This document shows, piece by piece, positions 43,201 to 53,800 of a stretch of DNA of 64,000 nucleotides (its first letter is position 1; each line of letters opens with the position of its first letter). The notes under the pieces were generated by a model. It ran no database searches and was not told the origin of the DNA. It saw only the letters and a list, made by a program, of their open reading frames with translations. Made by a program: the position numbers and the translations under genes. Origin of the DNA: Ciona intestinalis (taxonomy: Eukaryota; Chordata; Ascidiacea; Phlebobranchia; Cionidae); NCBI RefSeq assembly GCF_000224145.3, contig NC_020176.2:1-64000 (forward strand), in the 5' to 3' direction.

Positions 43201-46200
43201 TGTTATAGTAATTGTCATTTTCCAGCCGCGCGAGGATAAAGCAAGTTCTGTGTAGGGTTAAGAATCCCAAGCTTTAATGGTGTATGGGGTTCAGTTATAG
43301 CCACCAGTCTTTTCACATAAGAATGTGTGATATATTGTTGGGACATGTTAATAGAAGGGACCTGTAAATCGGGGTGTTAGAATTATAACAACTGCCATTT
43401 CCTGGCCATGCGTGGATGAAGCAAGTTACATTCATAGCATTAGTATTAGTGGTGCACTGAGTCTTGAATTTGCCGAGTGGTTTCAACTGGGGCAATAGAC
43501 TGATTGCAGCATTGTTAATTGCTGTGTATTACATCTTTGTCTAACATATCTATGTGTTAAACAGCTTGGTGCAAAAAGCTTGTCCCTTTATGGAAGGTAT
43601 GGGGACAAGGAGTTTATAGAATGGATGGAAGATCATCCCTTGACAGCTTGGTCATTGTCCAATATATACGATAAACAATAGGGGAAATCTAGTCTTATTT
43701 GCCGACATATCGCCAGAATACCTCAAACATATACAATGGGGTACACTGGGTATCAACATATTAAAAATATTCCAATACACGATCCCTTAATCTTACCTGA
43801 GCTGCTCACTTAGTTGTTCATGTATCATGATGGAGCTACCTCCCCCAAACACATTGAGCATGGTCAATATATTTTCCTTGTCCCCCACCATGTAAATATC
43901 TCTCAGTTCCTTCCTTCTTGTCATAAGGAATTCCACCAACACATGTAAGCTGCTGTGTGCGAGGCAATGTCGGATGAGATATCGTAGTCGGCCCTCCTTG
44001 CCCCGTACCCTGCGTGGTTGGGGTCGATTTATTGGTGTTAGATTTTTAAAACTTAACAAAATGTGGTGAGAAATTGTTAGAATGTAATTACACTCATAGT
44101 TGTCAAACATAGAGAACCTCATTGATTAATGTGGTGAATGCAATATACTTTGGATCTGCTTGTTTGTATGGACACCTAACGGCAGGGTAAAATCTGGGGT
44201 GACGTTGTTAAAATACAGTTACATTCATAGTTGTCAAACATAGGGAACCTCATTGATTAATGTGGTGAATGCAATATACTTTGGCTCTTATTGTTTGTAT
44301 AGACACCTAACAGCAGGGTAAAATCTGGGGTAACATTGTTAAAATACAGTTACACTCATAGTTGTCAAACATAGGGAACCTCATTGATTAATGTGGTGAA
44401 TGCAATATACTTTGGCTCTGCTTGTTTGTATAGACACCTAACAGCAGGGTAAAATCTGGGGTGACATTGTTAAAATACAGTTACACCCATCAAAATAGGT
44501 TAAACATAGGGAACCTCATTGAATACTAAGATAGTAAAACACATTATGTCACAAAAAAAAATTAAAAACTGACACCTTAATGTTATAACTTGACAGTGAG
44601 CGTTAGGTGTATGAATACACCATGTGTGCCAGTGCCATGGTATAAGAAGACACCCATGTTATAACTTGACAGTGAGCGTTGGGTGTATGAATACACCATG
44701 TGTGCCAGTGCCATGGTATAAGAAGACACCCATGTTATAACTTGACAGTGAGCGTTAGGTGTATGAATACACCATGTGTGCCAGTGCCATGGTATAAGAA
44801 GACACCCATGTTATAACTTGACAGTGAGCATGAGGTGTATGAATACACCATGTGTGCCAGTGCCATGGTATAAGAAGACACCCATGTTATAACTTGACAA
44901 TGAGCGTTGGGTGTATGAATACACCATGTGTGCCAGTGCCATGGTATAAGAAGACACCCATGTTATAACTTGACAATGAGCATGAGGTGTATGAATACAC
45001 CATGTGTGCCAGTGCCTGGTATAAGAAGACACCCATGTTATAACTTGACAGTGAGCGTTAGGTGTATGAATACACCATGTGTGCCAGTGCCATGGTATAA
45101 GAAGACACCCATGTTATAACTTGACAATGAGCATGAGGTGTATGAATACACCATGTGTGCTAGGTGTATAAGAAGACACCCATGTTATAACTTGACAATG
45201 AGCATGAGGTGTATGAATACACCATGTGTGCCTGGCTGTATAAGAAGACACCCATGTTATAACTTGACAGTGAGCGTTAGGTGTATGAATACACCATGTG
45301 TGCCAGTGCCATGGTATAAGAAGACACCTATGTTATAACTTGACAGTGAGCGTTAGGTGTATGAATACACCATGTGTGCCATGGTATAACTGGATAGTAA
45401 GACATGAGGTTTATCTACAGTATGTTTATTATTGTTTCAACTTGGCATATTCTTAATGTTTATTATTTAACTTCTGTGAAAACAACTTGTGTTATGATTG
45501 AACAATAATGTTTCAACTTCTTAATTGTCATTGCATTGTTTATTTCACCACCATGGCTTAGTAAGTATCTTTAGGTACTTTGAACATTTGTACAATACAC
45601 AGTGGTCACTGAATGGCTTGTGGCACTTTAAGTGTTGGCTAAAATCTCCGGCCCTATGGCATGCCTTACTGAGGACCTCACCCATGCAACAGACTGTACA
45701 TATACAATGTTGGGGTAATGGGCTAACTCTGGTCTAAATCCCAGGTCCCATGGCATGCCTCACTGTAGAAACTCACCCATATAGAATAGAACCTGCATAT
45801 ACAATGTTGGGGTAATGGACCAACTGTGGTCTCAATCCCAGGTCCCAACGCTTGTCACACCGTCCTCACCCATATAGATTATTATTCCGTCACCTTTTAT
45901 TGCTCAACGCAGCATTAACAGCAGTTGATATCGAATATGGGACGGGTCCGTTGGTTTCGAAGGATTCTAGAATCTGCCACAACCTTTTTCTTCTGTATGA
46001 ATCCCCATTGTCTTTCGGAATCAACCATTGTCCTTGAAATAATTCGCAACACTTAAAAACAAGAATGTATCTGGAAACACTGGGAAATATAGTCTGCACT
46101 TCGCAACATTGTAAAAACAGAAATATAGTTGACAACTTGGAAAAATCTAACTAGAAAAATTAAATTGGTCGTTCAAAAAACACGTGGAAATAAATAGTAA

Positions 46201-47995
46201 CATTTTAAGAATTGATAAATCATATTGTAACACTTGAAATAAATATAACTGAGAACTCTGCAAAATAGTCATAACCAGATATAGCAAGATTCACGTTTTT
46301 CGCATTAAAATTGTTATTCATCCCAAATTAGCAACACAACACACTACCATGCAATTAATCATTTCCTGGATATATTACTTTGGTGTAACAACATGTTATT
46401 TGAGAAAACTGATCCTTTTGCACAAAAAATACACAGATTTTATTAAAGTGCACATCATGGAACAGTGGTTAGCTCGCCTGCCACTTTTTAAAGGGGTAAC
46501 TTGTTCAAGGTCGTGGCTGTTCTCGTTGTAAAAGCATGTGTCCTTTTTAACAAGACAATAATTGTTTCAACCCAGTGGACACTCATGGGTTATCTAAATT
46601 GTCAGCCATACAGAAAACAATCACCCTCAAATTGACATACATGGTAACTTGCAAGCGAGAATTATGACGACTGTTTTTCCAGTCACACAAGGATAAATAA
46701 AAAAGTTACATTCATTCGCATCAGTGTGCAGAAACACACAGTTCAATACACCCTTGTATAAAACCCTCACCTGGTTTCATTCCCTTGGTAAAACACTTCT
46801 CCACAGTTATACAAAACTGTTCCAAATACGGACTTTCATCGGTTACTTTTTCATCAACCGAATAAAATTCCTCGATCAAATATTTCAAACTTTTCAATAG
46901 AGGGTCAGTGACCGACATACTGGTTAATCTTTTAATGTTATTTTAATATCTGAGTTCCAGGTTTACTATGCTAGTCATGGTGGTAATTTAGAGCTGTATA
47001 AACAAACAAACAGATAAATAACTTTTAAAACAAACATCACACGTAAAACATGCTAATTATTATCATTATAATATTAATAGCCATCCACCTGGTGCTAATA
47101 TAACTAGACAACCAACAAACTGTATAATCAACAATCTAGCTAATACATCATATACAAAACAACCTATATACTGTATAAACATATGGTGCTGCTGGCAGAC
47201 AAATTATTCACGATTTAAATTCATATTATAATTCAAATTTCTGTAAGATATCTTTCTATTTATGTATTACCACCAAGTAACCTCACAACTCACACAAGCA
47301 AACAAACCATTGTAACCACCAAACACCCACATCGTTGTTAGAACGCACTGTGCCACTGATTTCCTGTTGCGAAGCTGCTTCAGTTTCCTCTTAACAGCTC
47401 GTTATAAATTATCTCGTCCGAGGCCACTATTCCACGAAGCAACACAATGTGCTTTGTTATTAAACAATGCATTCTGTGACATCATCACTGCACTTTGTGA
47501 CATCATAGTCACATGAAAACTTTAATATCTAATATTAAAGTAACTGCATTTAGTATTTTAAGCAATAAACACTTAAATGGGGTATTAACTCCGATATAAA
47601 TGGTATATTTTCCTATGGTTGAAATCTTTCATGATTGAAAATCCAATTCAAACTTTTCATAAAGTTTTATGAAGTTGTTAGGCCCGCACAACACACCATA
47701 TGTAATAAGTCATTTAAAAAGATTTAGATTTATGTTTGCCCCACTTTTAAAGTGGCAATATGTCAACTCATTCAGTCAGTTGATTGCATCCTAACTACAG
47801 AAATTATTATTATCATACACTTCATATAAACCAAACCTTGTTTTATCCCACAGTTTTAATTACCTAAATTCTAATCATTATACACTCCATATAAAACCAT
47901 TGTTTTTATCCACAGTATACCATGTGATAGCTGTGTATTACGCTGTGAAGGGAAAAAGAGGTTTCAGCTTCTATAATTTACCACTGTTCAACTGA
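31229..47995 (+). CDS. TMEM134: Transmembrane protein 134 orthologue
   Basis: Eight exons: 31229-31259, 31697-31830, 33416-33477, 37676-37756, 38017-38093, 39096-39140, 40563-40616 and 47916-47995. All are GT-AG and in phase, giving 187 residues (human about 195). The match to vertebrate TMEM134 runs throughout: start MEDDFEIPS, KYKNLESD, the Ser/Thr-rich QSSTWSLNSSTAS, WYRHPKVREHWK, two membrane segments (VVAASFVLFFIGICLCVVGI and GIFMLFVIGVVCFIPG), and a strongly conserved end (YHVIAVYYAVKGKRGF, then YNLPLF). The protein is a small two-pass membrane protein of poorly defined role, probably in the secretory pathway. The last intron is over 7 kb and contains a whole gene on the other strand. 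Exon 3 has a second copy at 35527-35588 inside a duplicated block. An alternative first exon may lie at 37069-37187. Confidence 0.93.
31363..31614. mobile_element. 236-bp inverted-repeat DNA element with 8-bp target duplication
   Basis: Bases 31371-31606 start GGTAATACTGCCGC and end GCGGCAGTAATACC. Long imperfect inverted repeats extend about 90 bases inward (TTACGTCTCTCTGATA against TATCAGGGAGACGTAA). CCTACAGC flanks both sides (31363-31370 and 31607-31614). It has split an element-B unit in intron 1 of TMEM134. The 8-bp duplication is compatible with hAT or Merlin-type superfamilies; the ends do not settle which. Confidence 0.8.
32504..34033 (+). repeat. Duplicated 1.5-kb block, copy 1 (holds TMEM134 exon 3)
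   Basis: From GGTTGAACCACATTGTCTAA to AGGATCAAATTTTTA it matches 34603-36123 almost base for base, with scattered substitutions and short indels. It includes TMEM134 exon 3 and a hAT-like MITE. It runs directly into a 50-N gap. Confidence 0.92.
32779..33129. mobile_element. hAT-like MITE (335 bp), first copy
   Basis: Bases 32787-33121 have inverted ends TAGGGATGCACATTAC and GTAATGTGCATCCCTA, with the 8-bp duplication CATAGTTG on both sides. These ends and the duplication length are typical of hAT elements. It has no coding capacity. The same insertion is at 34882-35215 in the second block. Confidence 0.85.
34034..34083. other. Assembly gap (50 N)
   Basis: Exactly 50 unresolved bases at the end of duplicated block 1. 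Confidence 0.99.
34084..34285. repeat. Minisatellite, about 2.3 units of 80-90 bp
   Basis: ACTATTTCTGCGAACTCGTT followed by TCCGACCAAGT, TTTGTCCCGATTCTTGACCC and GGACTCCATCTGCGG, repeated twice with a partial third copy starting about 34256. It abuts the N gap. Confidence 0.85.
34380..34600 (-). mobile_element. SINE, reverse orientation, good head
   Basis: Reading the minus strand: GTGGCTCAGTGGTTTAGGCG (box A), GGTTCGATGCTCGACGGCGG (box B), TTGGGCAAGACACTTAACGG, CAACCCAGCGGTCACTTATG. It lies just before duplicated block 2. Confidence 0.85.
34603..36123 (+). repeat. Duplicated 1.5-kb block, copy 2 (second exon 3 copy at 35527-35588)
   Basis: Near-identical to 32504-34033. Its exon 3 copy is 62 bases with intact AG and GTAAGT signals and differs at one base (Ile to Asn in FERIEQ). 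Using both exons together would break the frame, since 62 is not a multiple of three. The shared hAT-like MITE is at 34882-35215. It could be a true tandem duplication or the second haplotype of a heterozygous individual left in the assembly. Confidence 0.9.
37069..37187 (+). CDS. TMEM134: Possible alternative first exon of TMEM134
   Basis: ATG opens MENTQNNDKRIEDSPTIENV and runs open to DEDFSLK, ending at a GTAATT donor with two bases left over. That is exactly the phase needed to splice to TMEM134 exon 4 (37676), so a shorter form with a different cytosolic start is possible. The stretch upstream resembles a 5' UTR, with no repeat. No homology confirms it; a chance 39-codon frame is the alternative. 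Confidence 0.35.
37228..37325 (+). repeat. Element B, single unit
   Basis: GAGGCTAGGTCCAACGACAA, ATACCAGGGGACCTGGGAAT and GGAGTTGGCCCTTTACCCCA: one worn unit in a TMEM134 intron. Confidence 0.6.
39190..39384 (-). mobile_element. MITE-A copy in a TMEM134 intron
   Basis: TATAGTAAAGTGGGGGGAGG to GGTGTCCCATCTTCCCCCAC and TTTACTATA; reverse interior. Begins about 50 bases after the exon at 39096-39140. Confidence 0.9.
40003..40198 (+). mobile_element. MITE-A copy in a TMEM134 intron
   Basis: TACAGTGGAGTGGGGGAAGA to GTGTCCCATCTTCCCCCACC and CTACTATA; forward interior. Confidence 0.9.
41813..46918 (-). CDS. RUN-PDZ-PTB adaptor-like protein, nested in TMEM134
   Basis: Five exons, right to left: 46918-46771, 46032-45894, 44009-43797, 43125-43031 and 42612-41813. 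All are GT-AG and in phase, giving 464 residues. Residues 1-165 resemble a RUN domain (LLKSLKYLIEEFYSVDEKVT, RRKRLWQILESFE, GKEGRLRYLIRHCL). About 180-262 read as a PDZ domain (LGIEMIYVQGHGIISRIKAG, VGDLLVEMNGHLL). About 337-464 read as a PTB/PID domain (YKVTYIGEVLTGEDG, FNVTITLTQIGVETG, DDFHFCYIAGD, QFVGYVFRAETLAQSRAVLN). RUN domains bind small GTPases, PDZ domains bind C-terminal tails and PTB domains bind NPxY-like peptides, so a membrane-traffic or signalling scaffold is inferred. I do not recall a named vertebrate gene with exactly this set. The whole gene sits in the last TMEM134 intron, antisense; intron 2 holds two tandem arrays. The PDZ call is the least certain. Confidence 0.87.
44095..44525. 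repeat. Tandem repeat, 131-bp unit, about 3.2 copies
   Basis: TTGTCAAACATAGGGAACCT recurs at 44100, 44231 and 44362, with a worn copy near 44495. Each is followed by GATTAATGTGGTGAATGCAA and CAGCAGGGTAAAATCTGGGG. The array starts inside intron 2 of the RUN-PDZ-PTB gene, close to exon 3. Confidence 0.9.
44578..45405. repeat. Minisatellite, 76-bp unit, about 11 copies
   Basis: The unit contains ATAACTTGACAGTGAGCGTT, AGGTGTATGAATACACCATG, TGTGCCAGTGCCATGGTATA and AGAAGACACCCATGTT. Copies begin 76 bases apart (44595, 44671, 44747 and on), with two shorter variants around 45150-45240. Short open frames across it on both strands only reflect the repeat. The unit echoes the SINE tail (GAGGTGTATGAA, ACACCC.TGTTATAAC). 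It lies in intron 2 of the RUN-PDZ-PTB gene. Confidence 0.95.
45652..45875 (-). repeat. Element B, about 2.3 units
   Basis: GGCATGCCTTACTGAGGACC, TACAATGTTGGGGTAATGGG, AATCCCAGGTCCCATGGCAT and so on: reverse-orientation units ending about 20 bases before the RUN exon 45894-46032. Confidence 0.8.
46450..46718 (+). mobile_element. Full-length SINE in intron 1 of the RUN-PDZ-PTB gene
   Basis: Head CATGGAACAGTGGTTAGCTC, box-B-like TTGTTCAAGGTCGTGGC, CCCAGTGGACACTCATGGGT, TGTCAGCCATACAGAAAACA, TTGACATACATGGTAACTTG and AAGGATAAATAAAAAAGTTA in family order. Confidence 0.8.
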
Positions 47996-50199
47996 ACCCA
48001 TGGTTTATACCTGCATACATCAGAGTCTACCCTTCAAGTACATTGGTGGTGATGAACCAACTTTAATAATAATGCAGCTAATAATACGATCACAGCTTTA
48101 TTGGGATCCTGGTTTCTAAAAAACATCAAAATGCAAATTTTTGCTGAAACTTTGTCTTCTTCAAGTATGGTTGCTTCTGCTTTGCACATAAGAAGGGTTG
48201 GCCGTCTTACCCCGATTGCAACACAAACTTACATTAAAATGTTCTTGTTTATTTTATTTCTATGGTGCCTTATAAATGCTTAATGTGACGCTAGTTTGTG
48301 CTCTAATCGAGTTATTTATTTCTTTTTTCTCGACCATTTTCAGATTTCTTTTTTTCTTGAAGCAGGTATCTTATTATTGTTGCATCTCTTTAAATGCCTG
48401 ATCATCATAATTATCATGCCCAAATTAAACATCTTCTTCTATCTTATATTGGGTTAAGGTTCTACAGCAGCATACCAAGGGACACGAGGTATAAACATCA
48501 TTTCCCCGATCCCAATCTAATGTTAAAGTAGTTACTGCGGTAATGTGTTAACTCTGGCTTACATATTGTGGCAATAATGGGTTTTAACACTCCTCAGTGT
48601 TAGGGTAATTGGTTTACTCTGGTCTAAATCCCAGTTCCCATGGCAAGCCTCACTATAGGACCTCACTCATATAAAGTAGAATGTGCATATACAATGTTGG
48701 GGTAATGGACCAACTGTGGTCAAATCTAAGATCCCATGGCATGTTTGCTGTAGAACCTAACCCATATAGAATATCCAACTTTACTTTTTTACTTCATGTA
48801 TAGTTCCGTACACACAAACAACACAATTCTGGGGCATTGAAGATAAAACAGTTAGTTTGGCGATTACTTTTAGTTAGGCTGTCATGTTTTATGTAACAGT
48901 ACCCTGTTATGACATCATTGTACCCTATTATGACATCATAACAATTCTTTGTTAACCCCCATATTTCTGCGGCCTCCCCTACGTGCAAATTATCGCATGC
49001 ACTTAACAGTAATATGTTACTAGTACCAAGTATGTGTTTATAATAGCAGTGAATGTGTATACCTCTAACAATATCACCCCATTAGGAAATATAACCCAGA
49101 ACTTCTCAACCTCTGGCTCCCAGTCCTAAAATAGCTTTTTTATTTTATGCTTTGTAAAAGTTTTGTAAAATGTAGTTTTAGAAAATTAAATACCCATTTG
49201 ATTTGGTTGGGTCACCTACAAAAGTGGTTCACAAACCCTTTTGACCCCTGGCTATTATAAAGATTAAATCATTTTATTTTGTGCTTACAAAAGTTGTTTA
49301 CAAAAAACTTTTACAAATTGGGTCGTTATTAATTCATGCTTTTTGGTATAACCATACAATGGGTTGGGAAGTTCTGTGTTACAACGTTTATCATACAGTC
49401 ACCCATTTTAATGTTAACACAATGTTTTACAACTGATTGGTACAAATACGTCTCACTGCGTTCTCATATTACTTACGTTTACCCTACCAACGTTGTATGT
49501 CTCTTATTTCAAAAGTACAAAAACCTATTCATTTTTTTTAATGAGACAATTTAGCAGAAAATGAAAGTTTGATATTTAATGGTTTAACAATCCGCATAAT
49601 ACATACAATTTTAATACTCATTTTTATCCTTAAATTTGTGGGTAATGAGCCAACTCTGCCCTGATTTCCATTACATTTCCCACCCATATAGAATAGAAGC
49701 TTGAATTTTTCGAACAACAAAATAAAGGACGCTTCACTAGACCCTTGAAATAAACAGAAACGCAACCAAATCTTACAATACTATGAACTCATTACGTTCC
49801 ACGACTATTATGATGTAAAATATCTCATTGTTCTACGTAACAATAGGTGCATGACGTCACAACTTAAAATCTAGAAATCCTAGTTTTGCTGCAATTCTAG
49901 AATATTAACAATTGTTATTCTGTTTCACTGATTCTTCTGGTATTAGCTTGTATGACGTAATAAAGTATTTTATCGTCAGCTTCGCGTTTTAAACCGCGAC
50001 ATCGATGAATCGTCGTTAAATTCTTTTGTCCAAACTTAACTTTACGATTTTCAGCAACGGGTGGCGATTGTGACGTCATACAACGATTGACCGCTGTGCG
50101 TTCTCAGCGATTCTACGTCATCAATTAAAACTCTCATGTACAGCGCATTCATTCAACTATGCGTATAGATATATAGGCAGTCTGGGTGTTTGGCCAACT

Positions 50200-50710
50200 A
50201 TGAACAATGTCCCATGCCGTACTTCACTACAGGACAGCCATATAGAATAGAATGTCCATATACATATACCCTTTTTGCATGGTCACTTTTATGCGCATAA
50301 GTACTCGCAAAATAACAAAGTTAACACGCATAACGTCATAAGCGTGTTATCTGCTTAGAAGGTTGGTTGTTACTCGCATTATGCGAGTAAAGAAAAGTAT
50401 GGTGGAAGTACAGTTTCACTTTTAAGAGATTAATCTTTTTCGGATATTATTTTCACAGTTTTTAGTTCGTAATAGCACCATAAAGTATCAGAACTTATTT
50501 TAAAAACTAGATTTAACAATATAACGCTAAAATAGGCTAACTCACTGTTGATACGCGCATAAACCAATGACCATGCAAAACAACGCGGTAAGCGAGTTAT
50601 CATATGAGTTCAATGCAGATCGTTATTAACTTTTTACCATGCAAAAAGGGTAATAGTTGGGGTAATGGACCAACTCTGGTCCAAATTTGACATTGAACGC
50701 ACCCATATAA
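50200..50710 (-). repeat. Element B unit split by a DNA transposon
   Basis: Left part: ATGCCGTACTTCACTACAGG, CCATATAGAATAGAATGTCC. Right part: TTGGGGTAATGGACCAACTC, TGGTCCAAATTTGACATTG. Together they make one unit interrupted at 50269-50650. Confidence 0.7.
50267..50652. mobile_element. 382-bp inverted-repeat element with TA target duplication
   Basis: Bases 50269-50650 start CCCTTTTTGCATGGT and end ACCATGCAAAAAGGG, flanked by TA on each side, as for Tc1/mariner-type insertions. Inner segments are rich in GCGCATAA, TACTCGC and GCGAGTAA motifs in both orientations. No coding frame was seen. Confidence 0.8.
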
Positions 50711-50820
50711 AAACGGTGTATAAAACAAGACAACCCTGTTAAAACTCCGGAAGCCGCTAACCACACTATACAATAAACAAATTACAGTCTCAGTCATTTT
50801 TAAAATTGTACATTTAATTC

Positions 50821-53800
50821 TCAACACGTAAAATCATCAGCAGAAATTCCACTCCATAATTTCCCGTTAAGTTTCGTCGGCTCTTTACATTTCATGAGGC
50901 CAGGGTCTTGAATGACGTCACTAGAAATATAATAGTCGTTATTTATTATAAGTTTCATTTTGAGTTATCCGAAATAAAAATTGTATTACGCCGTTTTTCA
51001 ATGTCACTAAAAAGCGAGATGCACCAGTGACGTCACCGCTGCAAATGTGAGCAACGATAACTCGAAAATTTCGCCGTTTTAAATAAAAACACAGTATTGG
51101 AACTTTAGGCAATCTAAACACAATTTCGGAAAGACAATCTGAACACAATTTATAAACAAAATCAGTTTCCTGTTAAGATTTCAAAATACATCGTGTTTCA
51201 TACGTCACACATCCTATACGTCATAACAAAACTTACCCGCTTTCTTGCATAACCTTCAACCATTTAAGATGGCAATCACACACCCATTGGTCCCCATAAG
51301 TATATTATAGATATGGAAGGAATGAATGCGTGTGAAAATACACCTTCGGGTAAAGTCTTGAGTGGGTTGTCATTGAGCCAGAGTTGCTGAAATAAAGGCA
51401 CAGATATTTTATTTTTTATATACGTTCTGGTGATAAAATTAACGAAAAGATTTACATTCAACGTTTTGTCTGCCATTCGTTAAAACATCGCTGCAACCCT
51501 CCTGTATCCGTGTTTCTGGGAATGCAGACTGATACGCAGCCACATTTTTATATAACTAGTTAAATTTTGCGCTTCGGGGCAACGTATTTCTACAAAACAC
51601 CCCCGACCGAAACGTAACAGGCGATTTGTTTGGTAATAAACGGGGTGGATGCGCTCCGCTCTGTATATTTTGGATATTTTTAATTTGTAACGTATACATT
51701 TCCTTTTTATAGTATAGATTTTCGTCTTGTCGTCATCAGTTATATTACATCAGTTATGTTACCTTTAAGGCGGTAAGGCCTTTGAATGCACCAACTTCAA
51801 TCGATGGTATATTACTTAAACTAATATCAACCGTCTGTACAGAAGACAACCCGGCCAAGGTTTTGTTGGTTAGTTTAGTTTCAACATGGCAATCCATCAG
51901 GTCCAATATTGTAAGATCTCCCAATCCATAGAATGAGTTGTCGGATATTGTTTTTAAACCACTTTGCCAAATCTCAAGCGTTTCAAGCTGAAAAATTAAG
52001 ATGTTTTTCTAAGGGCCGAAATTTATAAATAAGTTTGTAATATTTTAACCTTGCATGGCGGGACAAGCGTTATAACACAGGTGTTCTGTTTTATACAACT
52101 CGTGCCTGCTCACGCGTTATCACGTATGTCACTTTGTGAGTGATTTTTTTTGTGTCGATAAAAATTTAGACAACCTAATTTAGCAAAGATAGGTAGCAGC
52201 AACATTAAGCAAAATACCCTTCGGTACAACGCAAGCGCTCTAACCACAGAAGCACAGCGCCGTACAAGCTTGCTTTCAGCCACGGATTTTGTTTCCAGGC
52301 ACAAATTGACCAACCTCAGCGCTTTATAGTGAGACTTATATGCTGAAGGCGTGCCTAGTTCAGTAGCGCTGGTAATAAGACGGTCCTCACTTACTTTAGT
52401 TTGATGTTGAAAAGCGTAAGGTTGAATAACTTGAATGGGGTTTCCAACCATGTCGAAATGTAGCAACGATGTTGGAAGGTTTGAAGGTATTTTAGTCATT
52501 TGGTTGAAACGAAAATTTAATGTTCGAAGCTTCGTTAGACCTGTGGTGTCATATAGAGTTAAACATGGTATGGACTTTATGGCAGCCGATTGATATTTCT
52601 TGTATAGTTAAAATATATGGTGGTTGGACTTTTATATAACTAAGCAATAAGTATTTGTAGTTTAGACTATGGTACATTAACCTTTAAAACTGTTAACTTT
52701 AATTCCCGCGTCTGTGATTTGATTGAACGAAAGATCAAGTTGCGTCAAGTTAGGAGTTGATTGGGATAATAGACCAGGTACGTCTGTTATCATGTTGTTG
52801 TCGAGTCGAAGGTATTTGATTGACGGGTAGTTTGTTAGTGAGGTGAGAGACATGTTTGCAATCTGGAAGGAAAAAGTTTGGTTTGATTGTTGTAACCTTG
52901 TTGTGTGTAGCGTATTGTTGAATGAATGAAACTTGTTTATCCTCGCATGGCGGGATAACGGCAGTCGTTATAACACTGGTGTTCTGTTTCATACACCTCG
53001 TGCCCGCTTACAAGTTACCACGTATGTATGTAACTTATGTTCGCGTGGCGGGCCAACAACAGTCGTTATAACGCGGGTGTTCTGTTTCATACACCTCATG
53101 TCCGCTTATGAGTTATGTGTAACTTGACTATTTGGACACATAGTCCAGAAATAGTAGCAGCGTCGAGCTTTGAACTCGGTAATCTCTGGTTTCACTACAA
53201 CCCTCATACCTTATTATTGTAAAGCGCCAACTCGAGAATCTGCTTTGGTAAATATTGAGGTACGAAATGGAAGTTGTTGTAACCAAGGTACAAGGTTTGT
53301 AAGCTTAAACTTCCAGCGAAAGACTGAGGAATGAAAATAAACCATGCTGTATGTAAAGATACTATATCTGTTTATTTCACTTATTGCCGACAATTTGGAC
53401 AACCTATTAGTAACCACTGGGTTGGAACGGTTTCCAGTAAGTGATGTGCCCAAAGGCACATACGCACACAATGGTAGCAGCGGCGAGCCTCGAACCCATA
53501 CCTGTTGGTGTAGATGCGACCGCTTTAATGGATGGGTTACCGTTTGACGATACGATAAGTACATAGGCAGATAATATATTTCCATATTTGTAACAAAATC
53601 TGTAACGTTGTGTTTGACCATACTGAAGTGAGTACATACTATGGTTTGACTGTACATTTAGTTCCTATGAAATAATACTCTGTAATTGTATAGTAGTTTG
53701 GGAAAAGGTGGGACAAGTTTCAAATCTATTTTCTCGTCGCATTTAGTAGTAAACAAAGAACACTCAAAGAATTATAAAACTACATTATCACAACCCCAAT

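Larger units (their letters stand above)
47996..50820. other. Spacer between convergent TMEM134 and LRR genes
   Basis: No gene was seen. It holds worn element-B units at about 48440-48775 and 49640-49700, a TA-flanked inverted-repeat element (listed), and AT-rich sequence otherwise. Short open frames there lack homology. Confidence 0.6.

Noticed and set aside
44578-45405. CRISPR-like or protein-coding tandem array
   Set aside because: Units are contiguous 76-mers without unique spacers, in an intron of a eukaryotic gene. The repeated peptides (RRHPCYNLT and similar) only translate the minisatellite.
51237-51386. A small unannotated intron explaining the LRR frame break
   Set aside because: No AG acceptor lies between the LRR half and the cap half of the exon, so splicing cannot join the two frames.
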